From Pseudopedobacter sp035496935 (GTDB taxonomy: Bacteria; Bacteroidota; Bacteroidia; Sphingobacteriales; Sphingobacteriaceae), in the NCBI GenBank assembly GCA_035496935.1, contig DATJED010000010.1:1-64000 (forward strand): a stretch of DNA of 64,000 bases, in the 5' to 3' direction. Under the pieces are notes generated by a model, which was not told where the DNA came from, did not search any database, and was given only the letters and a program-made list of their open reading frames with translations. Both the position numbers and the translations under genes were made by a program. Shown piece after piece: positions 44,353 through 51,811 of the stretch (position 1 is its first letter; the number at the start of each line of letters is the position of its first letter).

Positions 44353-45758
44353 AAATGTTCGTAAAATTCCCAGCCCATATAATTGCCCAAAGCTTCTTTT
44401 AAGATGCCAAGTGTTTTGGACGCATTCATTACCACATGATGTTCAAACCCGTTTTTGCAAACGTAATTCATCAAGCCTTGTAGGTTAGGGATTTCGGCTA
44501 CAGCTCTATTTCCAAAAGTGTTTAGCGGGTCATCCGTCAACATTCCTTCGCCCATATAAACTTTTATAATTCCCTTCGGATCGTCTGTGCTGATACGTCC
44601 GTAAGTTAAAGGCATTGCAGGTGTGCGTCCGGCTAAGGCACCATAAGTATTTTCGACGCCAACGGTAGTCCCCAAAATTGGCGCATTGCTAATTTCTATA
44701 TCGGGTAAAAATGATTTTGCCCAGTTTCCGCAATGGAAAAGCACACATTTGTTAGAGTCATCAGCGTAATTATTATTCCAATCCACCAATGCACTTGGCG
44801 AACCCGAAGCCAATTGCATGGCGTACATGGTTAATGTTCCGGTAACGTCAACTTCGCAGGCACTTGGCAACATATTCTCGCTCATCATGCTCATGCTGGT
44901 GCATACATTGCAACCGTAATTTTTTTGTAGGGATGTCCAGCACTGAATTGCCGTAGCATCTAAAGCGTGTTCTTCCACAAATTGATTTAAAACGACATCT
45001 AATTTTGCGATTTGAATCATGGCTTCGTCAGGCGTTAAACCTTTTGGAGCGTAGTTGTTTATCTTATCGAGATGCGCTTTTACTTCCGTGTCCTCTATCG
45101 TTAATCTGTTTGCTCTTCCTAAAATCTCTGATAAATCTACCGTAGTTACAGATATGCCGTGTCTTTGTAGAATCTTTTCGCTATAACGGACTGTGTTGAA
45201 TGCACCTGGACGAGCACCAACTGCGCCAATCCTTACTTTCCGCATTCCTTTTACAACACGGCAAACAGCAATAAAATCGTTTAATTCGGCAATAAATTCT
45301 GGTTGATTTGGATGAATAACATGCTGACCGGTTAACGTATATTTAATTCCGAACTGGTAAAGATTGTTGCATACCGATATTTTACCGCACCAAGAATCTC
45401 TACGGCGGGCAACATCTAACTTATTTAAATCATCTGGATAAGCCTGTATCAAAACAGGAACATCCAGACCCGAAAGTTTGATGGTTTCGGCAACACCTAA
45501 CTCGTCCCCAAAATTTGGTAAAACAACCAATATTCCGCTAATTTCTTCTCGGTGCTTCGCAAATAATTCGGCACAGCGCTTTGCTTCCTTAAAAGTTTCA
45601 ACACCGCCTAACTTAGATTCATCTTCGCCCAAAATAATCGGGTTGATATTTAGTTTGGCAAATAAGGTTAAAATATCGGCTCTGGCTTCCGAAACTAAAC
45701 GATCCGGGAAAAAATCGCGGTTACCTATTATTACACCTAAACTTACTTGAGTTGTCAT
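44349..45758 (-). CDS. L-fucose/L-arabinose isomerase-family sugar isomerase
   Basis: A 469-residue cytoplasmic aldose-ketose isomerase-like protein (FucI/AraA C-terminal superfamily): PVLIQAYPDDLNKLDVARRR, AVGARPGAFNTVRYSEKIL, the metal-ligand regions around ACEVDVTGTLTMYAMQLAS and LFHCGNWAKSFLPD, and GRISTDDPKGIIKVYMGEG. It is distinct from the true AraA at 46825. The proposed reaction is isomerisation of an imported aldopentose (D-apiose to D-apulose, or D-arabinose to D-ribulose) before the FGGY kinase. It is the first gene of the minus-strand unit facing the divergent DeoR regulator. Confidence 0.8.
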   Translation of the reverse strand: MTTQVSLGVIIGNRDFFPDRLVSEARADILTLFAKLNINPIILGEDESKLGGVETFKEAKRCAELFAKHREEISGILVVLPNFGDELGVAETIKLSGLDVPVLIQAYPDDLNKLDVARRRDSWCGKISVCNNLYQFGIKYTLTGQHVIHPNQPEFIAELNDFIAVCRVVKGMRKVRIGAVGARPGAFNTVRYSEKILQRHGISVTTVDLSEILGRANRLTIEDTEVKAHLDKINNYAPKGLTPDEAMIQIAKLDVVLNQFVEEHALDATAIQCWTSLQKNYGCNVCTSMSMMSENMLPSACEVDVTGTLTMYAMQLASGSPSALVDWNNNYADDSNKCVLFHCGNWAKSFLPDIEISNAPILGTTVGVENTYGALAGRTPAMPLTYGRISTDDPKGIIKVYMGEGMLTDDPLNTFGNRAVAEIPNLQGLMNYVCKNGFEHHVVMNASKTLGILKEALGNYMGWEFYEHL

Positions 45759-45992
45759 ATTTTATTAATCTATCTATTTATAATTGTAGACCGCCTTTGT
45801 AACGCGGTTTGAAGAACAGTTTCTCGCTGTTTTTATCAAAATTAAAAATAAAACGAAGAAAATCGAAATAAAAAGAAAAATATATTTACGGTTTATTTGG
45901 GTTTCAATCTTCAATTATTTGGTGTTTTTTCTTTTTTAATTGCGAATTCTTTACTTTAGTGCCATTATTTATCTTTAACACAACCAATTTTT

Positions 45993-46757
45993 ATGTTAGC
46001 AAACGTCCGTAGAGAGAAAATTTTAGACTTATTAAAAGAAGACGGATCGGCAAAAGTTATTGACCTTGCAAAGATATTTAAGGTAACAGAAGTCACTATT
46101 CGGCAGGATTTAGAGAAGCTAGAAAAAGATGATCTATTGATTAGGGAACATGGTGGTGCGTTTCTAAAAAATGTGAAAGATCAGGTAGGTTCTGTTTCTT
46201 TAGCGAACCACGAGAATTTAGATAAAAAAGAACTAATTGCATCCAAATGTTTGGAGTTTATTGAAGATGGTGATACAATTATCCTCGACTCTGGCTCTAC
46301 TACTACAGAAATTGCAAAAAAACTAAAAGGAAACAGAAGAGTTACCGTTATTACCAATGCCTTAAACATTGCATTATTATTAGGCGCCGAACCGAATATT
46401 GAGGTGATCATGACTGGTGGCGAATTTAAACCTCCAACTCTATCTTTAACAGGACAAAAGGCAGCCGATTTTTTTAAGGGAATTAACACCCAAAAACTGT
46501 TTTTGGCAACAGCCGGACTATCTTTAAAAGCAGGATTAACTTACCCGAGTATCAGCGATTTAGTCGTGAAAAAAGCAATGATTGATGCTGCGGAAACCAC
46601 TTATTTAGTTGCTGATTCTACCAAATTCGGTAAGAGTGCTTTTGCTAGTTTGGGGGCGCTATCTTTAATTGATTATGTAATTACCGATAATGGCGTTGAA
46701 GAGGTTCATAAAGCGGTTTTTAAGACTCATGAAATAGAACTAATTATAGCGGATTAA
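45993..46757 (+). CDS. DeoR/GlpR-family transcriptional regulator
   Basis: A 254-residue regulator. The N-terminal DeoR HTH (VRREKILDLLKEDGSAKVIDLAKIFKVTEVTIRQDLEKL) is followed by the DeoRC sugar-phosphate-sensing domain (CLEFIEDGDTIILDSGSTTTEIAKKL, VITNALNIALLL, FLATAGLSLKAGLTYPSISDLVVKKAMIDAA). It is divergent from the isomerase/DUF1593/transketolase/importer block across a 234 bp gap. It most likely represses that block and responds to the phosphorylated sugar made by the FGGY kinase. Confidence 0.9.
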   Translation: MLANVRREKILDLLKEDGSAKVIDLAKIFKVTEVTIRQDLEKLEKDDLLIREHGGAFLKNVKDQVGSVSLANHENLDKKELIASKCLEFIEDGDTIILDSGSTTTEIAKKLKGNRRVTVITNALNIALLLGAEPNIEVIMTGGEFKPPTLSLTGQKAADFFKGINTQKLFLATAGLSLKAGLTYPSISDLVVKKAMIDAAETTYLVADSTKFGKSAFASLGALSLIDYVITDNGVEEVHKAVFKTHEIELIIAD

Positions 46758-46772
46758 ATTCCGCTATAAAAA

Positions 46773-46805
46773 TAAAGCTCCCCAATTCAACATTGAGGAG
46801 CTTTA
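46773..46805. terminator. bidirectional terminator between DeoR regulator and araA
   Basis: A stem TAAAGCTCC (46773-46781) with GGAGCTTTA (46797-46805) has an inner CAAT/ATTG extension and a 5 base loop. On the minus strand it is followed by TTTTTAT, so it suits araA; it also lies 16 bp past the convergent DeoR stop. Confidence 0.8.
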
Positions 46806-46824
46806 CTAAAAGAATAATTAATAC

Positions 46825-48315
46825 TTATTTATACGCTATCTCGCTCCATTTCAGTTCTTTTTCAAACTGGTTGATTTCTGTTTTAGCATCAATGGTTACC
46901 AATTCGATATTCGCCATTTTAGCAAAATCTCTGAAATAAGCAGTTGTTAAGCTTTGGCTATAAACTGTATGGTGTGCGCCGCCAGCGTAAATCCATGCTG
47001 TGCAGGCTGTGTTCATATCTGGCAATGGTTTCCAAAGTACACGGGCAACAGGCAGTTTCGGTAAAGCATTTTCGGCCTCAACGGCTTCCACTTCGTTTAC
47101 AATTAATCTAAAGCGGTTGCCCATATCAACTAAAGAGGCGTTGAGCGCATTTCCTCCGGCAACGTTAAAAACCAAACGGGCTGGGTCTGCTTTTCCTCCA
47201 ATTCCTAATTCGTGAACCTCTAAACTAGCTTTTCCTTTGGCTAAAGAAGCATCAATTTCTAACATGTGAGATCCTAAAACCATCGGATTTTGCGGATCGA
47301 AATGGTAGGTATAATCTTCCATAAAAGCGGTTCCGCCTTTTAAACCTGTTGCCATTACTTTACAGGCTCTCAATAATGCAGCGGTTTTCCAGTCGCCTTC
47401 GCCGGCAAAACCAAAACCTTGCTCCATTAAACGTTGAGCGGCAATACCAGGCAATTGCACCATGCCGTGTAAATCTTCAAAAGTATCGGTAAAACCTTTG
47501 AAGCCACCGTCGGTTAAAAATTTCTTTAAACCTAGTTCAATTCTGGCCGCTTCTACAACTGATTCTCTTTTTCCGCCACCGGCCAATAATTCAGGTGCCA
47601 GGGTGTAGCTTTGTTCGTACTCTTTTACCAAGGCATCAACATCAGTTTGTGCAATGCTGTTGATTATCGCTACCACATCGCCTACGCCATAAGTATTTAC
47701 AGAGAAACCAAATTTCATTTCAGCTTCCACTTTATCGCCATCTGTAACGGCTACAAATCGCATATTATCGCCAATACGGGCAAATTTAGCACCTTGTAAA
47801 TCGTTCCATCCCGCTGCCGCTCTTGCCCAAACATTAATTTCTTCTAATACTTTTTCGTCTTGCCAAAAACCGACTACTACTTTTCTCTCGATACGCATAC
47901 GAGATACCATGAATCCAAACTCTCTATCGCCATGAGCGCTTTGGTTTAAGTTCATGAAATCCATATCAATGGTGCTCCAAGGAATATCGCGGTTAAACTG
48001 CGTATGTAGGTGCAACATCGGTTTTTTAAGTATGCCCAAACCTCTGATCCACATTTTTGCGGGAGAAAAAGTATGCATCCAAGTAATGATACCGATACAG
48101 TTTTCGGCAACGTTTGCCTGTGCAATGGTATCGTAAATTTCTTCTGATGATTTTAAAATGGGCTTAAAAATAACCTTTACAGGAATGTTTGGCGCCTGAT
48201 CTAAAAATTTAGCCACTTCTTGCGAGTGTGCGGTAACTTGTTTTAAAGTTTCGTCTCCGTACAGGTTTTGTGTACCGGTTAAAAACCAAACTTCTAAATG
48301 TTTTAACGTGTTCAT
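46825..48315 (-). CDS. araA: L-arabinose isomerase
   Basis: A 496-residue enzyme converting L-arabinose to L-ribulose in the cytoplasm, a usual length for AraA. Signature regions are EVWFLTGTQNLYGDETLKQV, ITWMHTFSPAKMWIRGL, HLHTQFNRDIPW, AGEGDWKTAALLRACKVMA (Mn-site Glu), FMEDYTYHFD, GSHMLEIDASL and the late Trp-rich TACTAWIYAGGAHHTVYSQ. It is the last gene of araR-araB-araD-araA and is separated from araD by a 165 bp repeat-bearing gap. Confidence 0.98.
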   Translation of the reverse strand: MNTLKHLEVWFLTGTQNLYGDETLKQVTAHSQEVAKFLDQAPNIPVKVIFKPILKSSEEIYDTIAQANVAENCIGIITWMHTFSPAKMWIRGLGILKKPMLHLHTQFNRDIPWSTIDMDFMNLNQSAHGDREFGFMVSRMRIERKVVVGFWQDEKVLEEINVWARAAAGWNDLQGAKFARIGDNMRFVAVTDGDKVEAEMKFGFSVNTYGVGDVVAIINSIAQTDVDALVKEYEQSYTLAPELLAGGGKRESVVEAARIELGLKKFLTDGGFKGFTDTFEDLHGMVQLPGIAAQRLMEQGFGFAGEGDWKTAALLRACKVMATGLKGGTAFMEDYTYHFDPQNPMVLGSHMLEIDASLAKGKASLEVHELGIGGKADPARLVFNVAGGNALNASLVDMGNRFRLIVNEVEAVEAENALPKLPVARVLWKPLPDMNTACTAWIYAGGAHHTVYSQSLTTAYFRDFAKMANIELVTIDAKTEINQFEKELKWSEIAYK

Positions 48316-48318
48316 TTT

Positions 48319-48480
48319 ATGATGTTTTATTTTTTGTGTATCGAGATTTTAGTATCAAGTATCAAGAGCTTTCTTGTGTATCAGGATTTTAGTATCAAGA
48401 TGTTAGTATCAAGTATCAAGAGCATATTATCGTCAACTAAGACTTTTAACTTTTTACTTTCCACTTTTAACTTTGAAGAA
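48319..48480. repeat. short AGTATCAAG-type repeats between araD and araA
   Basis: From about 48335 to 48424 the segment repeats 'TTTAGTATCAAG', with two near-identical copies of TTAGTATCAAGTATCAAGAG (about 48350-48367 and 48403-48422) and GTGTATC lead-ins. It is followed by ACTTTTAACTTTTTACTTTC, which repeats ACTTTTAACTTT. No gene or clear hairpin terminator is visible here. Confidence 0.7.
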
Positions 48481-49173
48481 CTACTGCCCATAATAAGCGT
48501 CTGTTCCGTGTTTTCTTTCCCAGTGTTTTTGTATCAGTGAATCTTTCATCCTACTGACCTTTCCTTCAATCTGCTCGGTATATAAAGCCATTTGCGCTAC
48601 CGATTCTAAAACCGCACTGTTGTAAACGGCTTTTGCAGCGGTTTTTCCCCAAGAAAAAGGAGCGTGGTTGCCCACTAAAATCATCTCAACTTCTTTATAG
48701 CTTAAGCCTTGAGCTGTTAAATGATTCATGATCTGGAAACCGGTTTCGTATTCGTAATTGCCTTTAATCATGCTGTCGTCCATGGGCGGGGCGCAAGGAA
48801 TATCTACAGTTAAATGATCGGCATGTGTAGTTCCGTAAATGGGAATTGCTCGTAAACTTTGTGCCCAAGCCGTTCCATAAGTGCTGTGTGTATGTACAAC
48901 GGCACCAATTTCCCAGTGTTTGTACAAAACTGCATGTGTTTTAGTGTCTGATGATGGCCTAAGGTTTCCTTCAATTGTATTTCCGTCGAAATCTACAATC
49001 ACCATTTTTTCTGGCGATAAATCCTCATAAGGGACACCGCTTGGCTTTATAGCGAAAACACCTTCGTTTCTGTCCGCAGCGCTTACATTACCAAAAGTAA
49101 AAAGAACCAGCCCCAGTTTTGGTAGCTGCATATTGGCCTCGTAAGCTTCTTCTCTGATGTTTTTATAGTTCAT
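48481..49173 (-). CDS. araD: L-ribulose-5-phosphate 4-epimerase
   Basis: A 230-residue class II aldolase-family epimerase that converts L-ribulose-5-P to D-xylulose-5-P. Zn-ligand and catalytic motifs include GNVSAADRNEGVFAIKPSGVPYEDL, the metal-binding HTHSTYGTAWAQ, GTTHADHLTVDIPCAPPM and LVGNHAPFSWG. It lies 5 bp after araB, so it is co-transcribed. Length is normal for AraD. Confidence 0.97.
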   Translation of the reverse strand: MNYKNIREEAYEANMQLPKLGLVLFTFGNVSAADRNEGVFAIKPSGVPYEDLSPEKMVIVDFDGNTIEGNLRPSSDTKTHAVLYKHWEIGAVVHTHSTYGTAWAQSLRAIPIYGTTHADHLTVDIPCAPPMDDSMIKGNYEYETGFQIMNHLTAQGLSYKEVEMILVGNHAPFSWGKTAAKAVYNSAVLESVAQMALYTEQIEGKVSRMKDSLIQKHWERKHGTDAYYGQ

Positions 49174-49178
49174 GATTG

Positions 49179-50849
49179 TTATTTTAAAGTTAAAGCGTCT
49201 TCGATGAAATTTCCGGCTTTAATGTAGGTTTGGTAGCGTTTAGCGTAAATTTCCGCTTTTGCGGGATTTGGATGATATTCCGCATCGAAACCTTGTCCCA
49301 TTGCTTCCATGGCATCTTCAACTTTTGGATAAATACCTGCAACAGTAGCTGCAAACATGGCAGCACCAATGGCGCAAGTCTGTTCTGATTTATGAATTTT
49401 AATAGGCATATCCATCACATCTGCCATCATTTGCATAATGTATGGCGATTTTTTTGCCACGCCACCTAAACCAATTAATCCTTCAACTTTTACGCCTTGC
49501 TTAATAAACTGATCTACAATATTTTTTGCGCCGAAGCAGGTAGCTTCAACCAAAGCCTTAAACATTTTAACCGCATCGGTTCCTAAATCAAGCCCAAAGA
49601 ATGCGCCTTTTAACATTTGGTTGGCGTTTGGCGTTCTTCGGCCGTTTAACCAATCAATGGCAAATTCATCTTTTTCTGAAAGGTTTAATTCATTGGCTTT
49701 TTTGCTGAGGATAGGAATCAGTTGATCTTCAATCTGAGAGATTAAAGCTTCGGTTTCTGATGAAGGATTTTCTGCTAAGATGTTTCTAATAGGCCACAAC
49801 AATAGGTTTTTGTACCAAGCATAAGCATCGCCAAAAGCAGACTGACCAGCTTCTAAACCAGCCATTCCGGGAATTACCGATCCGTTTACTTGTCCGCAAA
49901 TACCAGCGACTAATTTTCCATGCATATCTTGGTTTGGGGCAACTAAAATATCGCAGGTAGAAGTTCCCATTACTTTACTCAAATAGTAAGGTTCAATTTG
50001 TCCGCCTACGGCACCAAAATGTGCATCAAATGCACCAACACCAATCGCAACATCGGTACTTAAACCCAATTTTTCCGCCCATTCTGCTGATAGGTTTCCA
50101 ACTTTTTGGTCGGCGGTGTAAGTTTCTTGGAAAAGCTTAGCTCTGTAACCTGTTAAAAGCGGATCAAGGGAAGTGAAAAAATCTTCTGGAGGTAAACCGC
50201 CAAATTCTTCTGCCCAAAGCGCTTTATGTCCGGCTGCGCAACGGCTAGCTTTAATGTCTTTTGCGTTGGTTCCGCCGGTTAACAAAAATGGCAACCAATC
50301 GCATTGTTCAACCCAAGCGTAGGTGTTAGAAGCCACTTTTTCATCGACTCTTAAAATATGGAGGAATTTTGCCCAAAACCATTCTGAGGAATAAATTCCG
50401 CCACAGTAAGCCAAATAATTAGTGTCGAATTTTGTAGCGTGTTGATTAATTTCGGCCGCTTCGTGTACGCCGGTATGGTCTTTCCAAAGCACAAACATGG
50501 CGTTCGGGTTTTCGGCAAATTCTGGCAATAAAGCCAATGGAACGCCTTGCTCATTTACGGCAACAGGCGTAGAGCCGGTGGTATCAATGGAAATTGCCAC
50601 GATATTTTTGGCAATATCAGCTCCAGCTTTTGCAATTGCCTGTTTAATGGTTTCTGTTAAGCCTTCGGTATAGTCAAGCGGATGTTGCCTAAACTGGCTT
50701 TGGGATGCATCGCAATATTTGCCCGCCTTCCAGCGAGGATAGTAAAATACCGCCGATGAAATTTCGTTTCCGTTTGCGGTATCAACAATTACTGAACGTA
50801 CAGAATCTGTTCCGTAATCCACACCGATAACATAGTTTTGTTTTTCCAT
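49179..50849 (-). CDS. araB: L-ribulokinase
   Basis: A 556-residue FGGY kinase phosphorylating L-ribulose. Ribulokinase features include VIGVDYGTDSVRSVIVDTANG, VLWKDHTGVHEAAEIN, CGGIYSSEWFWAKFLHILR, GAFDAHFGAVGGQI, KVMGTSTCDIL and GLGGVAKKSPYIMQMMADVM. It is larger than the FGGY kinase at 34916 and clearly a different subfamily. It begins 9 bp after the regulator gene and lies 5 bp before araD, all in the same direction. Confidence 0.97.
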   Translation of the reverse strand: MEKQNYVIGVDYGTDSVRSVIVDTANGNEISSAVFYYPRWKAGKYCDASQSQFRQHPLDYTEGLTETIKQAIAKAGADIAKNIVAISIDTTGSTPVAVNEQGVPLALLPEFAENPNAMFVLWKDHTGVHEAAEINQHATKFDTNYLAYCGGIYSSEWFWAKFLHILRVDEKVASNTYAWVEQCDWLPFLLTGGTNAKDIKASRCAAGHKALWAEEFGGLPPEDFFTSLDPLLTGYRAKLFQETYTADQKVGNLSAEWAEKLGLSTDVAIGVGAFDAHFGAVGGQIEPYYLSKVMGTSTCDILVAPNQDMHGKLVAGICGQVNGSVIPGMAGLEAGQSAFGDAYAWYKNLLLWPIRNILAENPSSETEALISQIEDQLIPILSKKANELNLSEKDEFAIDWLNGRRTPNANQMLKGAFFGLDLGTDAVKMFKALVEATCFGAKNIVDQFIKQGVKVEGLIGLGGVAKKSPYIMQMMADVMDMPIKIHKSEQTCAIGAAMFAATVAGIYPKVEDAMEAMGQGFDAEYHPNPAKAEIYAKRYQTYIKAGNFIEDALTLK

Positions 50850-50858
50850 TTTTAAGGT

Positions 50859-51554
50859 TTATAAGGAGCTGTAAGCTAAATTTAAAAGGACGTTAAAATT
50901 ATAATGGTTGGTTTTTTTATCTAGCTGATAATAGAAAGCACCTTTTTTAGAGCTTAGTTTATCTTTTTCGTTAAGCTTGTGCAGGAGCTTGCTTCCCAAA
51001 AGTTTCCGGCTAAAGTTCCGTTTGTCAAAACTAGCCTCAAATACTTCTTCGTAAAGTTGCTGGATCTGTGGGATGGTGAATTTTTCTGCTAAAAGCTCAA
51101 ACAATATCGGCTGTAAGGCTGCTTTTTTCTTTAGATAATCTCTACCGGCTGCAATCATCTCCTCATGGTCGAAGATTAATTTCGGGATGTCGCTAAGCTT
51201 AAACCAATGTGCTTCGTAGGCATGATTTAGTTGCGCCTCAAACTTGGTAACGTCAATTAAACTGGAGTAAACAATGCTGATGGTACGTTCGGCCGGGTCT
51301 CTGTCAAACTTGCTAAAAGTTTTTATTTGCTCCATAAAGATGCCTTCGAGCCCGGTGAGTTCTTTTAAAACCCTGGCGGCGGCTTCATCAGCAGATTCTT
51401 TTCCTTCTAAAAAACCACCCATTAAACTCCACTCGTTTTGGTAAGGTTCCAACTTTCTTTTAATTAGTAGTACTTTGAGCGTTTGGTTCTCGAAACCGAA
51501 AATCAAACAATCTACTGCAACTAACGGCCGTATATATTTCGAGGGTTGGGGCAT
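50859..51554 (-). CDS. araR: Nudix-type (NrtR family) arabinose regulator
   Basis: A 231-residue protein with an N-terminal Nudix fold (VAVDCLIFGFENQTLKVLLIKR, GGFLEGKESADEAAARVLKELTGLEG) and a C-terminal winged HTH (FTIPQIQQLYEEVFEASFDKRNFSRKLL). The Nudix box is GFLEGKESADEAAARVLKELTG and lacks the full REUxEE set, as expected for a sugar-sensing regulator rather than a hydrolase. Its position directly upstream of araB matches the Bacteroidetes AraR of the NrtR family, which senses L-arabinose. It is probably autoregulated through the palindrome at 51583. Confidence 0.88.
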   Translation of the reverse strand: MPQPSKYIRPLVAVDCLIFGFENQTLKVLLIKRKLEPYQNEWSLMGGFLEGKESADEAAARVLKELTGLEGIFMEQIKTFSKFDRDPAERTISIVYSSLIDVTKFEAQLNHAYEAHWFKLSDIPKLIFDHEEMIAAGRDYLKKKAALQPILFELLAEKFTIPQIQQLYEEVFEASFDKRNFSRKLLGSKLLHKLNEKDKLSSKKGAFYYQLDKKTNHYNFNVLLNLAYSSL

Positions 51555-51582
51555 AACAAAAAATTGGTTTTGTAAATGTAAG

Positions 51583-51595
51583 TGTTAATTTGACA
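51583..51595. promoter_or_regulatory. candidate AraR operator
   Basis: The 13 bp TGTTAATTTGACA is an imperfect palindrome (10 of 13 positions agree with its reverse complement). It lies 29 bp upstream of the araR start on the minus strand and beside a TACATTTAC stretch that could be a Bacteroidetes -7 box. NrtR-type regulators bind such short palindromes. It might also influence the divergent helicase gene. Confidence 0.45.
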
Positions 51596-51811
51596 ATTAA
51601 AAAATATTTGGTGATTTTTTTGGGAATTGGCACATAGCAATAAGTTTAAAAAATTATGGATGTAGTGCTTTTACATCCTTTGTAGTTTTTTGCTTAATTT
51701 GGTGCGGATTGATAGAGGTTCTGCAAGCAGTTTTATAAATTTCTTAAACTGCTGAACAGATACCAGAACATATAACACACGATTAAGACCTATATTTTGA
51801 AACAATAAATA

